Origin: Streptomyces sp. cf386
Lineage (GTDB): Bacteria > Actinomycetota > Actinomycetes > Streptomycetales > Streptomycetaceae
Reading direction: 5' to 3'
Length of the DNA: 64,000 nucleotides
NCBI RefSeq assembly: GCF_900103585.1
Contig: NZ_FNHV01000001.1
Coordinates: forward strand, 389,326-453,325
The notes under the pieces are model-generated. The model made no database searches. It was not told the DNA's origin and saw only the letters and a program-made list of their open reading frames with translations. Of this stretch, positions 45,669 through 55,164 are shown in pieces. Position 1 is the stretch's first letter. Each line of letters begins with the position of its first letter. The translations under genes were made by a program, and so were the position numbers.

Positions 45669-47288
45669 ATGGCGCCGGAAGGCACCGCGCGTCCGGGGGC
45701 TCTGAGCCTCCCCGGTATGCGCAATTCCGCACTCGCGTCGGCGGCCCTCACCTCTGTGGCACTGCTCGCCCAGACGGCCAACGCCGCCCCCTCCGCGGGG
45801 GACGAGACACCGAGCCGCGACGAGGTCAGCCGGAGGGTCAGCTCCCTCTACGACCAGGCCGAGTCCGACACCGGTACTTTCAACGCCACTCGCGCGGCGT
45901 CGACGGGGCCGCGCAAGCGCGCCGACCGGCCGACGGACGCCGGACGCGGACCCGCCGCCGCGGCCCGAAGCGCCCGGGGCGAGGAGAGCGGGCGCAGCGA
46001 CCCCGCGCTCGACAGCGTCACCCGGCAGTGGTTCGACGCCGCCCGCTCGAAGGTGGGTCCGATCGTCCCGGCAGTGCTGCCGAGGGACAGAATGCCGGAC
46101 CGTCCCACCGGGGCACGACCCGCGCGCCCGGCGGAGAGCACTCCGGAGGGCCTCACCGACCGGGGGCAGGCGGCGTCCGGCCGCGCCGCCCTGGAGCTGA
46201 CCGCCGCACCGGTGGCGGAACTGTCGGCTGCTCCGACCACCGGAAGGGCTCCCGTGGCGGAGCTGACCGCCGGCCCGATCGCGGCCCTGCCGGCCGCTCC
46301 CGAGGCACCGCCGGAGACGAGCCGGCAGGCCCTGGGCGCACAGAGCGCTCAGAGCACCGCGACCGCCCTCGACCTGCCCGCCCCGACGGCCGACCCGCCG
46401 CGCTCCTCCCTGCGGGCGACCAAGGAGCAGAACCAGCGCAAGCTCGACCGTGCCCGCCGGCTGCTGTCCCCGTACACCGCACAGCAGAGCACGGCACTCC
46501 TGCCGATCGAGAACCCGCTGGGCCAGCCCTCGGCCGAGACACAGTGGCAGGCACTCCAGGACCTCGGAGCGTCCGATCTGACCCCGGTCCAGGCAGGCAC
46601 AACGGCCTGGTCCGGCACGGCAGTTCAGCCCGCCGTCACCCTCGCGACCACCGCCACCGACCCGACCACGGTCACGAGCCATGCCTTCGACACCGGCCAA
46701 GCTTTCGACACCGGCCAGACCTTCGGCACCGGCCAAGCCTTCGACACCGGCCAGACCCTCGGCACCGGCCAAGCCCTCGACACCGGCCAGACCCTCGGCA
46801 CCGGCCAAGCCTTCGACACCGGCCAGACCTTCGGCACCGGCCAAGCCCTCGCCACAAGCCAGTCTTTCGACACGAGCACACCCCTCACCGGCACCGCCCT
46901 CACCAGCACCGCCCCCACCGCCACCGCACCGCAGGACACCCGCGCCGCGCGGGCCCTGGACTTCGCCGTCGCCCAGATCGGCAAGCCCTGCGTCTGGGGC
47001 ACGACGGGCCCGGGCTCGTACGACAGTGGAGGCCTCACCCAGGCCGCCTGGAAGGCGGCCGGCATCACGCTCCCCCGCACCCCGCAGGAGCAGGCGACCG
47101 CCGGCCGCGGAATCGCCCTGACCTATGTCGAGCCCGGCGACCTGGTCCTCTTCCACGCCGGCCACGTCGGCATCTACTCCGGAAACGGCATGATGATCCA
47201 CGCGCCCGGCCCGGGAACGGTCATCCGCGAGGAGTCGATCCACTACGCCGGGGAGTCGGCGATCCACAGCGTGATACGGCCTGCCTGA
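45669..47288 (+). CDS. Secreted NlpC/P60-like protein lacking the catalytic Cys
   Basis: 539 aa, ATG at 45669 with GGAAGGAG upstream. A signal peptide is seen (SALASAALTSVALLAQTANA). A long Ala/Pro/Arg-rich region is followed by eleven six-residue repeats (residues about 340-405) and an NlpC/P60 domain (about 420-539). Active relatives carry DCSG; here the segment is YDSGGLTQ, with Ser453 (codon AGT at 47025) in place of the nucleophilic Cys, while the His motif (FHAGHVGIYSG) remains. GKPCVWG also has Cys where Tyr is usual. It may be an inactive, regulatory or glycan-binding pseudo-hydrolase. Controlled by the c-di-AMP riboswitch. Confidence 0.85.
   Translation: MAPEGTARPGALSLPGMRNSALASAALTSVALLAQTANAAPSAGDETPSRDEVSRRVSSLYDQAESDTGTFNATRAASTGPRKRADRPTDAGRGPAAAARSARGEESGRSDPALDSVTRQWFDAARSKVGPIVPAVLPRDRMPDRPTGARPARPAESTPEGLTDRGQAASGRAALELTAAPVAELSAAPTTGRAPVAELTAGPIAALPAAPEAPPETSRQALGAQSAQSTATALDLPAPTADPPRSSLRATKEQNQRKLDRARRLLSPYTAQQSTALLPIENPLGQPSAETQWQALQDLGASDLTPVQAGTTAWSGTAVQPAVTLATTATDPTTVTSHAFDTGQAFDTGQTFGTGQAFDTGQTLGTGQALDTGQTLGTGQAFDTGQTFGTGQALATSQSFDTSTPLTGTALTSTAPTATAPQDTRAARALDFAVAQIGKPCVWGTTGPGSYDSGGLTQAAWKAAGITLPRTPQEQATAGRGIALTYVEPGDLVLFHAGHVGIYSGNGMMIHAPGPGTVIREESIHYAGESAIHSVIRPA
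46686..46883 (+). repeat. 18-bp tandem repeats encoding [FL][DG]TGQ[AT] units
   Basis: Eleven in-frame units of 18 bp (last two degenerate), each coding a six-residue Gly/Gln/Thr unit such as FDTGQA or LGTGQA. They form a linker just before the NlpC/P60 domain and could be unstable in length. Confidence 0.92.
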
Positions 47289-47348
47289 GCAGTCGACCCG
47301 CCACCACCCACCCGCCATCCACCCACCCATCACCCCGCCCCAACCCTC

Positions 47349-47375
47349 CCACCCCGCCTCCACGAGGCGGGGTGG
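47349..47375 (+). terminator. Intrinsic-type terminator after the NlpC/P60 gene
   Basis: Perfect 12-bp stem CCACCCCGCCTC / GAGGCGGGGTGG around a three-base loop, followed by tcgtctta. It is 61 bp after the stop codon. Confidence 0.85.
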
Positions 47376-47415
47376 TCGTCTTATACCCCCTTGTCGATAC
47401 GTCCTGACAAACCCA

Positions 47416-47446
47416 TTGACATCACCTCCGGACAGCCGCATAGTTC
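47416..47446 (+). promoter_or_regulatory. Promoter of the orphan SBP gene
   Basis: TTGACA at 47416-47421 and ATAGTT at 47440-47445 (18-bp spacing). ATTGACAT is shared with the element at 49716-49723 ahead of the isomerase gene, and both are followed by LacI-type palindromes. Confidence 0.6.
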
Positions 47447-47449
47447 CTG

Positions 47450-47478
47450 CCACTAGAGCGCGCTAGTGGAGCGCTCCA
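47450..47478. promoter_or_regulatory. LacI-type operators before the orphan SBP gene
   Basis: CCACTAG-agcgcg-CTAGTGG (47450-47469) overlaps TGGAGCGCTCCA (47467-47478). The GAGCGCTC core matches the palindrome at 49753-49768, implying that the nearby LacI protein binds both. Confidence 0.75.
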
Positions 47479-47507
47479 GCCGATCAGCACAGCGAGGTGC
47501 ACGGGAC

Positions 47508-48512
47508 ATGCGCAGACACCACAGAGCCGCCGCTCTGACCGCCACCGCCCTGGCCGGCGCCCTGTTCGCAGCGGGCTGCTCCAGCAGCTCAGGCGGCAAG
47601 GACTCCGAGGACGGCGCCGCCGACGCCTCGGCGGGCAAGGCCACCACCCCCCGGATGACCGTGGCCATGATCACCCACGCCGCCCCCGGCGACACCTTCT
47701 GGGACCTGATCCGCAAGGGCGCCGAGGCCGCCGCCGCCAAGGACAACATCAAGCTCGTCTACTCCAGCGACCCCAGCGCCGGCACCCAGGCCAACCTGGT
47801 GCAGAACGCCATCGACCAGAAAGTCGACGGCATCGCGCTGACCGCGGCGAAGCCCAGCGCCATGAAGGCCGTGATCGCCAAGGCCACCGCCGCCGGCATC
47901 CCGGTCGTCGGCTTCAACGCCGGCCTGGACAACTGGAAGGACCTCGGCATGCTCGAGTACTTCGGGCAGGACGAGAACATCGCCGGCCGGGCCTTCGGCG
48001 AGCGGCTCAACGACAGCGGCGCCAAGCACGCCGTCTGCGTCATCCAGGAACAGGGCCACGTCGCCCTGGAGGCCCGCTGCGCAGGCCTGAAGAAGGGCTT
48101 CAAGGGCACCACCGACAACCTCTACGTCAACGGCACCGACATGCCCTCCGTGAAGTCGACGATCACCGCCAAGCTCCAGCAGGACTCCTCCATCGACCAG
48201 GTCGTCACCCTCGGCGCCCCCTTCGCCCTGACCGCCGTGCAGTCCGTCGCCGACGCCGGCAGCAAGGCCAAGATCGCCACCTTCGACCTCAACAAGTCAC
48301 TCGTCACCGCCGTCCAGGACGGCAAGGTCGAGTTCGCCGTCGACCAGCAGCCCTACCTCCAGGGCTACCTCTCCGTCGACTCCCTGTGGCTGTACAAGAC
48401 CAACGGCAACTTCAGCGGCGGCGGCACCGCACCCGTCCTGACCGGACCCGCCTTCATCACCAAGGACAACGTCGACGCGGTCGCCGAGTTCGCCGCCAAG
48501 GGAACGCGGTAG
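47508..48512 (+). CDS. Orphan RbsB-type sugar/inositol-binding lipoprotein
   Basis: 334 aa; the ATG at 47508 starts a lipoprotein signal (LTATALAGALFAAGCSSSSG). The mature part is a periplasmic-binding type 1 protein (VAMITHAAPGDTFWDLIRKG; NAIDQKVDGIALTAAKPSAM; GIPVVGFNAGLDNWKDLGM). No ATPase or permease gene accompanies it: it ends at a terminator and is convergent with lacI. Because it shares operators with the inositol-type operon, it may bind inositol or a related cyclitol, and could feed a transporter elsewhere or act as a receptor. Confidence 0.85.
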   Translation: MRRHHRAAALTATALAGALFAAGCSSSSGGKDSEDGAADASAGKATTPRMTVAMITHAAPGDTFWDLIRKGAEAAAAKDNIKLVYSSDPSAGTQANLVQNAIDQKVDGIALTAAKPSAMKAVIAKATAAGIPVVGFNAGLDNWKDLGMLEYFGQDENIAGRAFGERLNDSGAKHAVCVIQEQGHVALEARCAGLKKGFKGTTDNLYVNGTDMPSVKSTITAKLQQDSSIDQVVTLGAPFALTAVQSVADAGSKAKIATFDLNKSLVTAVQDGKVEFAVDQQPYLQGYLSVDSLWLYKTNGNFSGGGTAPVLTGPAFITKDNVDAVAEFAAKGTR

Positions 48513-48523
48513 CCCTGAGAACG

Positions 48524-48567
48524 GGCGGGGCCGGCCGTGACCGCGACGGGGCACGGCCGGCCCCGCC
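48524..48567. terminator. Bidirectional terminator between convergent SBP and lacI genes
   Basis: A perfect 16-bp inverted repeat (GGCGGGGCCGGCCGTG and its complement) around a 12-base loop lies between the two stops. Confidence 0.88.
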
Positions 48568-48599
48568 TCCCCACCCTCTCGGAGCTTGCGAACAGGCTC

Positions 48600-49643
48600 T
48601 CAGGCCGGCTCCTTCGGGGCCGGCCCACTCGTGCCCCGGACGACGAGCTTCGGGTCCAACACGGCCTCACGCGGCTCCAGTTCCCGGTTCTCCAGCCGCT
48701 CCACGGCGAACCGCACCGCGTTCTCGGCCAGCAGCAGCGCGTCCTGACGGACCGTCGTCAGACCGATCGGCATCAGGTGGGAGAGATGGCTGTCGTCGTA
48801 GCCGACGACCGACATGTCGCGCGGGACCTCGACGCCCGCTCGGGTCAGGGCCATCAACAGGCCCATGGCGCACCGGTCGTTGCCCGCGAGGACCGCGCTG
48901 GGAAGGGGCAGCCCTCGGTCCCGCTCCGCCAGGAGCAGTCGGCCCGTCTCGATGCCCGACTCCTCCGTGTGCTCGCCGGGGATGACCCGCGCCTCGGGCT
49001 CCAGTCCGTGCCTGCGCATCGCGGCCTTGTACGCGCGGCGCCGCTCGGCCGAGCCGGGGCCGCGCCCGCCGTCGATGTGCACGATCCGGCGGTGCCCCAG
49101 CTCCACGAGGTGGTCCATGGCCTGCCGTACGCCCTTGCCCTCGGCGGAGTGCACGAAGTCCACGTGGGCACCCGGGGCGCGGCGCCCGACCGAGACGGTC
49201 GCCGCCCGGTGTCCGAGTTCGTCGAGGTAGGCCGGGTCGGCGTCGGGGGCGAGCAGGATCAGCCCCTCGCAGCGGTGACCGAGCAGCGCCTCGATGGCCT
49301 TGGCCTCGCTGCGGCCCGGCGTGGTGCCGGAGAGCAGGACGTCGTAGCCGAGCCGTTCGGCCTCCGGATAGATGCCCTCGATGAGATCCGTGTGGAAGAT
49401 CTGATGCACGATGAACATCACGCCGAGCGTGCGGCTGCGGCCGCGCGCGAGCAGCCGGGCCGCGTTGTCGGGCCGGTAGCCGATCTCGTCGGCGACCCGC
49501 AGGACCCGCTCGCGGGTCTCCTGGCTCGCCCCCGGCTGATTGCGGAAGACGATCGAGACGAGCGCCCGGGACACGCCCGCCCTCCCGGCGACATCCGCCA
49601 TCGTGGGCCGCTGCCTGCCCGATCCGTCCACCCGTGCACCCAC
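48600..49643 (-). CDS. LacI-family transcriptional repressor
   Basis: 347 aa from a GTG at 49643; a second GTG at codon 5, with better spacing from AAAGGTGGG, is also possible. The N terminus is a LacI helix-turn-helix and hinge (TMADVAGRAGVSRALVSIVF; RADEIGYRPDNAARLLARG-like segment). The effector domain (LGVMFIVHQIFHTDLIEGIY; SVVGYDDSHLSHLMPIGLTT) is a sugar-binding type. It lies divergent from the isomerase/MFS/IolG/IolH operon, with palindromes upstream of both that operon and the orphan SBP gene, and so is the likely local repressor. Confidence 0.92.
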   Translation of the reverse strand: MGARVDGSGRQRPTMADVAGRAGVSRALVSIVFRNQPGASQETRERVLRVADEIGYRPDNAARLLARGRSRTLGVMFIVHQIFHTDLIEGIYPEAERLGYDVLLSGTTPGRSEAKAIEALLGHRCEGLILLAPDADPAYLDELGHRAATVSVGRRAPGAHVDFVHSAEGKGVRQAMDHLVELGHRRIVHIDGGRGPGSAERRRAYKAAMRRHGLEPEARVIPGEHTEESGIETGRLLLAERDRGLPLPSAVLAGNDRCAMGLLMALTRAGVEVPRDMSVVGYDDSHLSHLMPIGLTTVRQDALLLAENAVRFAVERLENRELEPREAVLDPKLVVRGTSGPAPKEPA

Positions 49644-49716
49644 CTTTCGACGCCGCTCACCTTAGCCGGATCCAGAAATCTTCAGCGGGGTCTCGAAATC
49701 TCCCGGCAACAACCTA

Positions 49717-49768
49717 TTGACATGACATTTGGACCAGGGTCATCGTACTCGAACTAGAGCGCTCTAGT
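49717..49768. promoter_or_regulatory. Promoter and 16-bp LacI operator of the inositol-type operon
   Basis: TTGACA at 49717-49722, a weak -10 near 49741, then the perfect palindrome ACTAGAGCGCTCTAGT at 49753-49768, 56 bp before the isomerase start. It shares the GAGCGCTC core with 47467-47478. Confidence 0.75.
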
Positions 49769-49824
49769 AGAGCGCGACAGCACAATCGTCCACCGGCTTC
49801 CGTCCCCTCCCCGAAGGACCCGTC

Positions 49825-50784
49825 ATGGCAACGGCGCCAACCTCGCTCCGCACCACCGCGGGCAATCTCTGCCTGGGCTCCGCCCCCGACTCCTGGGGCG
49901 TGTGGTTCCCCGAGGACGACCAGCAGGTTCCGTACACCCGCTTCCTCGACGAGCTGGCCGCGGCCGGCTACCAGTGGCTGGAGCTCGGCCCGTACGGCTA
50001 CCTCCCCACCGACCCGGCCGTCCTCGCCGAGGAGCTCGCGGTGCGCGGCCTGAAGGTCTCCGGCGGCACCGCGTTCGGTGCGCTGCACCGCCCCGAGGCC
50101 TGGGACGAGATGCTCGCCCACGTCCGCCAGGTGGCCACCCTGACCGCCGCCGCGGGCGCACACCACCTCGTCCTCATCCCGCCCATGTACCGGGACGAGA
50201 AGACCGGCGCGTTCACCGAGTCCCCCGAGCTGACCGCCGAGCAGTGGGCGGGCTTCGGCAGGGCCGCCGACCGGCTCGGCAGGCTGCTGCTCGACGAGTA
50301 CGACGTACGGCTCGTCATCCATCCGCACGCCGACAGCCACATCCAGACCCAGCCGGAGATCGAGCGGCTCCTCAACGAGTCCGACTCCCGCTACACCAAC
50401 CTGTGTCTGGACACCGGCCATGTCGCCTACGGGGGTGGCGACAACCTCGACCTGATCCGCCGGTTCGGCGAGCGTGTCGGGTACGTCCACATCAAGCAGA
50501 TGGACCCCGGCATCCTCGCCCAGGTGGCCGCCGAGAACCTCTCCTTCGGCGAGGCCGTCAAGCGGGGTGTGTGCGTGTCGCCGCCCGCCGGGGTACCGAG
50601 GCCCGCCGACGTGGTCGCCGAACTAGCCCGGCTCGACGCCGAGTTGTTCGTCGTCGTGGAGCAGGACCTGTATCCGTGCGCACCCGAGGTGCCGCTGCCC
50701 ATCGCGGTCGGCACCCGTGAGCACCTGGCCGGCGTCGGCCTCACCGGCACCCGCCGCCCGGCCCTCACGACCCCCGAACGGTGA
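49825..50784 (+). CDS. Sugar phosphate isomerase/epimerase, IolE-like
   Basis: 319 aa, ATG at 49825 with GAAGGACC upstream. AP-endonuclease-2-type TIM barrel: GSAPDSWGVWF, VRLVIHPHADSHIQTQPEIE, LCLDTGHVAYGGGDNLDLI, YVHIKQMDP and a late FVVVEQDLYPC, with the metal-binding His/Glu/Asp pattern of inosose dehydratase/isomerase proteins. Being first in an operon with a sugar porter, IolG-like and IolH-like genes, it is probably a 2-keto-myo-inositol dehydratase or isomerase. Full IolE identity is not certain. Confidence 0.82.
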   Translation: MATAPTSLRTTAGNLCLGSAPDSWGVWFPEDDQQVPYTRFLDELAAAGYQWLELGPYGYLPTDPAVLAEELAVRGLKVSGGTAFGALHRPEAWDEMLAHVRQVATLTAAAGAHHLVLIPPMYRDEKTGAFTESPELTAEQWAGFGRAADRLGRLLLDEYDVRLVIHPHADSHIQTQPEIERLLNESDSRYTNLCLDTGHVAYGGGDNLDLIRRFGERVGYVHIKQMDPGILAQVAAENLSFGEAVKRGVCVSPPAGVPRPADVVAELARLDAELFVVVEQDLYPCAPEVPLPIAVGTREHLAGVGLTGTRRPALTTPER

Positions 50785-50795
50785 GGAGGCGGCCC

Positions 50796-52220
50796 ATGGA
50801 TGTCAGGGACGACTCGACGCAGGCCCCCGCCGCCGTCACGGACGACGCCCCGCCGGCGGTGACCCGCAGGCTGCGGCTCATCACGATCATCGCCACGTTC
50901 GGCGGACTGCTCTTCGGCTACGACACCGGCGTCATCAACGGCGCCCTGCCGTACATGACCGACGACCTCGGCCTGACCGCGGTCACCGAGGGCATGGTCA
51001 CCAGCTCGCTGCTGCTGGGGGCCGCGCTCGGTGCGGTGATCGGCGGGCGGATGTCGGACGCGCGCGGGCGGCGCCGTACGATCCTCGCCCTCGCCGTGCT
51101 GTTCTTCGTCGGCGCGCTCGGCTGCACGCTGGCGCCGACGACCGCCGTGATGGTCGTCGCCCGGTTCGTGCTCGGCCTCGCGGTCGGCGGCGCCTCGGTG
51201 ACCGTGCCGGTCTACCTCGCGGAGGTCTCCCCCGCCGAGCGGCGCGGCGCACTGGTCACCCGTAACGAACTGATGATCGTCAGCGGCCAGTTGCTGGCGT
51301 TCACCTCCAACGCGATCATCGCCCGGGTGGGCGGGGAGTCCGGCGAGGTGTGGCGCTGGATGCTGGTGATCGCCACTCTCCCGGCCGTGGTGCTGTGGTT
51401 CGGGATGCTCGTCATGCCGGAGAGCCCGCGCTGGCTCGCCTCGCAGACCCGCTTCGGCGAGGCCCTGGAGGTGCTCAAGCAGGTCAGGTCCCGGCAGCGC
51501 GCCGAGGCAGAACTCGCCGAGGTGTCCGCGCTCGCCGTCAAGGAGGAGCAGGAGAAGCTGGGCGGCTGGCAGGACATGAAGGCCACGCCGTGGATCCGCA
51601 GGCTGATGTTCATCGGCTTCGGCATCGCCATCGTGCAGCAGATCACCGGCGTCAACACGATCATGTACTACGGCACCCAGATCCTCACCGACGCCGGTTT
51701 CGCCTCGGACAGCGCGCTGACCGCCAACATCGCCAACGGCGTGATCTCGGTACTGGCCACCTTCGTCGGCATCTGGCTGCTCGGCCGGGTCAACCGCCGC
51801 CCCATGTTGATGGTCGGTCAGATGGGCACCACCGCAGCCCTGTTGCTGATCGGCGTGTTCTCGCTGGTGCTGCCGTCCGGCGACGGCCGTGCCTACGCGG
51901 TGCTCGCCATGACCGTCACCTTCCTCGCCTTCCAGCAGGGCGCGATCTCGCCGGTGACCTGGCTGATGCTGTCGGAGATCTTCCCGATGCGGATGCGCGG
52001 CTTCGGCATGGGGGTCGCGGCCGTGGTGCTGTGGCTGACCAACTTCGTGATCGGACTGGTCTTCCCGTCTCTCGTCTCCGGCATCGGGATCTCCAACACC
52101 TTCTTCCTGTTCGTGGTGGCGGGTGTCTTCTCGCTCGCCTTCGTGAAGCGCTACGTCCCCGAGACGAAGGGCCGCTCGCTGGAGACCCTCGAAGCCGAAC
52201 TCCGGGCGCGCTTCTCCTGA
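50796..52220 (+). CDS. MFS sugar porter, inositol/sugar:H+ symporter-like
   Basis: 474 aa. The ATG at 50796 has GGAGG six bases upstream. Twelve membrane spans begin with [20 protein letters not shown]. Sugar-porter signatures are present: [21 protein letters not shown], and the C-terminal [11 protein letters not shown]. It is the likely import route for the operon's substrate, following the isomerase by 11 bp. Relatives include IolT and XylE; substrate is inferred from neighbours. Confidence 0.92.
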   Translation: MDVRDDSTQAPAAVTDDAPPAVTRRLRLITIIATFGGLLFGYDTGVINGALPYMTDDLGLTAVTEGMVTSSLLLGAALGAVIGGRMSDARGRRRTILALAVLFFVGALGCTLAPTTAVMVVARFVLGLAVGGASVTVPVYLAEVSPAERRGALVTRNELMIVSGQLLAFTSNAIIARVGGESGEVWRWMLVIATLPAVVLWFGMLVMPESPRWLASQTRFGEALEVLKQVRSRQRAEAELAEVSALAVKEEQEKLGGWQDMKATPWIRRLMFIGFGIAIVQQITGVNTIMYYGTQILTDAGFASDSALTANIANGVISVLATFVGIWLLGRVNRRPMLMVGQMGTTAALLLIGVFSLVLPSGDGRAYAVLAMTVTFLAFQQGAISPVTWLMLSEIFPMRMRGFGMGVAAVVLWLTNFVIGLVFPSLVSGIGISNTFFLFVVAGVFSLAFVKRYVPETKGRSLETLEAELRARFS

Positions 52221-52275
52221 TTCCCCCCGTCCCCGGGTCCGTCGCGGCCGGGGATCGCAGAAAGGACCACCACCC

Positions 52276-53292
52276 ATGACTGTGCGAGTAGGCGTCATCG
52301 GCGCCGGCTGGATCGGCATGGAGCACATCCGGCGCCTGACCGACACCATCACCGGTGCCCGGGTCACCGCGGTCACCGACATCGACGCCGCCCGTGCCGA
52401 GGAGGCGGCGGCACCGGTCGGCGCCCGGATGCTGCCCGACGGTGCGGCCGTGGTCGCGGCGGACGACGTCGACGCCGTCCTCGTGACGTCCTGGGGCCCG
52501 ACCCACGCCGAGCACGTGCTGAGCGCGATCGCGGCAGGCAAGCCGGTGTTCTGCGAGAAGCCCCTCGCGACGACCGCCGAGGACTGTCTGAAGATCGTCG
52601 AGGCCGAGACGGCACACGGCCGCCGACTGGTCCAGGTCGGGTTCATGCGCCGCTACGACGCCGGCTACCGGCGTATGAAGCAGGTCATCGACTCCGGCCG
52701 CATCGGTGAGCCGCTGATCGTGCACTGCGCCCACCGCAACCCGACCGTCCCGGAGTCGTACACCTCCCACATGGCCGCCCTGGACACGGCGGTGCACGAG
52801 GTCGACGTGCTGCGCTGGCTGCTGGACGACGAGATCGTCTCCACCCAGGTGGTCACCCCGCGCGCCACGAGCAAGCGGTTCGCGCACCTCAAGGACCCGC
52901 AGATCATGCTCTTCGAGACCGCCAAGGGCGTCCGAATCGACCTGGAGGTCTTCGTCAACTGCCAGTACGGCTACGACATCCAGTGCGAGGCGGTCGGCGA
53001 GGAGGGCCTCGTCCGGCTGCCCGACCCGGCCTCGGTCGGTGTGCGCACCACGGGACAGCACAGCACGGAGGTCCTCACGGACTGGGTGGGCCGCTTCGCG
53101 GACGCCTTCGACACCGAGTTCCGCGAGTGGATCGCGGGCATCGCCGCCGGCGACGAGCCGACCGGGCCCTCGGCCTGGGACGGCTATGCCGCCACCGTCA
53201 TCACCGCCGCGACCGTCGTGGCCCTGGAGTCGGGCCGCGTCGTCGCCACCGACCTCAAGCCCCGCCCCGCCTTCTACGGAGGTGCCGCGTGA
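52276..53292 (+). CDS. iolG: Inositol 2-dehydrogenase-type Gfo/Idh/MocA oxidoreductase
   Basis: 338 aa, ATG at 52276 with GAAAGGACCACCACCC before it. N-terminal Rossmann domain ([19 protein letters not shown]), [25 protein letters not shown], then [12 protein letters not shown], the pattern of myo-inositol 2-dehydrogenases. It would oxidise inositol (or scyllo-inositol) with NAD+. It overlaps the next gene (GTGA). The rest of the iol pathway (iolA-D) is not present. Confidence 0.85.
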   Translation: MTVRVGVIGAGWIGMEHIRRLTDTITGARVTAVTDIDAARAEEAAAPVGARMLPDGAAVVAADDVDAVLVTSWGPTHAEHVLSAIAAGKPVFCEKPLATTAEDCLKIVEAETAHGRRLVQVGFMRRYDAGYRRMKQVIDSGRIGEPLIVHCAHRNPTVPESYTSHMAALDTAVHEVDVLRWLLDDEIVSTQVVTPRATSKRFAHLKDPQIMLFETAKGVRIDLEVFVNCQYGYDIQCEAVGEEGLVRLPDPASVGVRTTGQHSTEVLTDWVGRFADAFDTEFREWIAGIAAGDEPTGPSAWDGYAATVITAATVVALESGRVVATDLKPRPAFYGGAA

Positions 53293-54155
53293 AAATCGCC
53301 CTCGACCCGTATATGCTCCGCGCGCTCCCCATCGACGAGATGGTGCGCACGGTCGCCGAACTCGGCTACGAGTACATCGAGTTGTCGCCCCGCGACGACT
53401 TCATGCCGTTCTTCCTGCACCCGCGCGCCGACGACGAGCGGATCGCGGAGCTGAAGACCTCCCTGCGCACGCACGGCGTCCGGCTGTCCTCCGTGCTGCC
53501 GCTGTACAAGTGGTCCTCGCCGGACGAGACGGAGCGGCAGACGGCCGTCCGCTACTGGAAGCGGATGATCGAGATCACCGCCGACCTCGAATGTCCGCTG
53601 ATGAACTCGGAGTTCAACGGCCGCCCCGAGCGCGCCGCCGAGAGCGAGGCGGCCTTCTGGCGCTCGCTGGAGGAACTGCTCCCGGTGTTCGAGCGTGAGG
53701 GCATCGCGCTGAACCTGGAGGCCCACCCGGACGACTTCTGCGAGGAGAACACCCCCGCGGTCGATCTGGTCCGCGCGATCAACAAGCCGTGGGTGAACTA
53801 CCTCTACTGCGCCCCGCACTCCTTCCACCTGTCCGGCGCCGACCCGACGGCGGACATCGCCGCGATGATGCGCTACGCCGGGGACAAGCTCCAGCACGTG
53901 CACATCGCGGACTCCTTCAACCACAAGGGCTCGTCCGGTCTGCGCTACATCCTCAACCCGCCCGGCACCCCGGCCCGGATCCACCAGCACCTGGACATCG
54001 GGCAGGGTGAGGTCGACTGGGACGCCTTCTTCGGGACGCTGCGCGAGCTGAACTTCGACGGCGTGGCCACCGCCTGCGTCTTCGCCTGGGAGGAACGGGC
54101 CGAGGAGTCCTCCGCGTTCATGCTGGACCGCATCCGCAAGGAGCTGGCCGCGTAG
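53289..54155 (+). CDS. iolH: IolH-like sugar phosphate isomerase/epimerase
   Basis: 288 aa. GTG at 53289 overlaps iolG's stop (GTGA), with GGAGGTG upstream. The opening [20 protein letters not shown] and [17 protein letters not shown] strongly resemble IolH proteins of inositol operons. TIM-barrel metal ligands are suggested by [14 protein letters not shown] and [20 protein letters not shown]. Its biochemical role in inositol breakdown is not firmly known. It ends the operon; the graspetide genes beyond are convergent. Confidence 0.85.
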   Translation: MKIALDPYMLRALPIDEMVRTVAELGYEYIELSPRDDFMPFFLHPRADDERIAELKTSLRTHGVRLSSVLPLYKWSSPDETERQTAVRYWKRMIEITADLECPLMNSEFNGRPERAAESEAAFWRSLEELLPVFEREGIALNLEAHPDDFCEENTPAVDLVRAINKPWVNYLYCAPHSFHLSGADPTADIAAMMRYAGDKLQHVHIADSFNHKGSSGLRYILNPPGTPARIHQHLDIGQGEVDWDAFFGTLRELNFDGVATACVFAWEERAEESSAFMLDRIRKELAA

Positions 54156-54192
54156 GCGGTACGGACGTTCAGCCGGGCATCCGGTCCCGAAC

Positions 54193-55149
54193 TCACCCGT
54201 GGCTCTCGGGACGGAGGCGGTCCGCCCTGCGCTGTGCCAGCCACAGGGCGACCGCCTCGGCAATGGGCTGCCCGGTCTCCAGCTCGACGAAGCCGAACTG
54301 GCCGCCCTGGTTGCACTCCAGGAACCACCAGATGCCGTCCTCGTCCTCGGCGAAGTCGAAGGCCGCGTACGCCAGTCCGGCCAGAGTGACGTACTCGTGC
54401 ACCGACTTGCCGATGCGCTCGGGCACCGGAACCGGCTTCCAGGGGTGCCCGGTGTCGCCGTAGCGGCCGTCGATCTGGCCGGGGTCGGCAATCTTGCGCG
54501 CGGCGAACGACCGGGCGCCGACGCAGGTCAGCCGGATGTCCGCCCGCTTGGGTATGTACCGCTGGAGCAGCGCGGGCCCGGCCGCGACGGCCGAGAAGTC
54601 GGCGTCGGGCCCGATGAGGGTGGTGGGCAGATCCTGCGCGGGGTCACCGGGCGGCGGCCCCGAGGCGGACTTCACCACCACGTCCCGGTACTCCTCGACG
54701 AACTCCTTCGCCAGCCTGGGTGCCGTGGTGAAGACCGTCGGCGGCACGGCGAAACCGCTGAGGTGGGCGACTCTCAACTGCCAGGGTTTCAGGCGTGCCT
54801 GGTCGGCGTTGCGGGGATGGTTCATCCACCGTGCGGCGGCGGAGTGGAGCATCCCGTACAGCGCCTGCCGGGTCTCGGCGGTCAGCCACGGTGAGGGGTG
54901 CGCGGCGTGCGCGGCCGGTTCGCCGGGTCTGCGCACCCAGATGGAGCGCAGCCCGCCCATGCTGAGCACATGGCCGTTGACCGACAGATGGCCGTCGAAG
55001 TCGCCGTGTGCGTAGTCGGCGGACAGCACGGCCTTGCCGGGCAGGTCGGCGGGGTCCAGCCGCAGCACGGGCGTCCCCGTCGCGTGCAGCCTGGCCACCA
55101 CCAGGTCGGCGGTCACGTCCTCCTCGGACGTGAGGATCAGTACCGTCAT
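54193..55149 (-). CDS. ATP-grasp ribosomal peptide maturase (graspetide ligase)
   Basis: 318 aa from the ATG at 55149. The N-terminal pre-ATP-grasp region (TVLILTSEEDVTADLVVARL) is followed by MNHPRNADQARLKPWQLRVA, VVVKSASG, LLQRYIPKRADIRLTCVG and the C-terminal FLECNQGGQFGFVE: the MvdD/TgnB-type pattern. Such enzymes phosphorylate Asp or Glu side chains and join them to Ser/Thr/Lys of a precursor, forming ester or amide links. It starts 15 bp after the 63-aa precursor gene. No methyltransferase, protease or transporter is adjacent, so the cassette is minimal. Confidence 0.9.
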   Translation of the reverse strand: MTVLILTSEEDVTADLVVARLHATGTPVLRLDPADLPGKAVLSADYAHGDFDGHLSVNGHVLSMGGLRSIWVRRPGEPAAHAAHPSPWLTAETRQALYGMLHSAAARWMNHPRNADQARLKPWQLRVAHLSGFAVPPTVFTTAPRLAKEFVEEYRDVVVKSASGPPPGDPAQDLPTTLIGPDADFSAVAAGPALLQRYIPKRADIRLTCVGARSFAARKIADPGQIDGRYGDTGHPWKPVPVPERIGKSVHEYVTLAGLAYAAFDFAEDEDGIWWFLECNQGGQFGFVELETGQPIAEAVALWLAQRRADRLRPESHG

Positions 55150-55164
55150 GCGCGGTCGGGGTCG

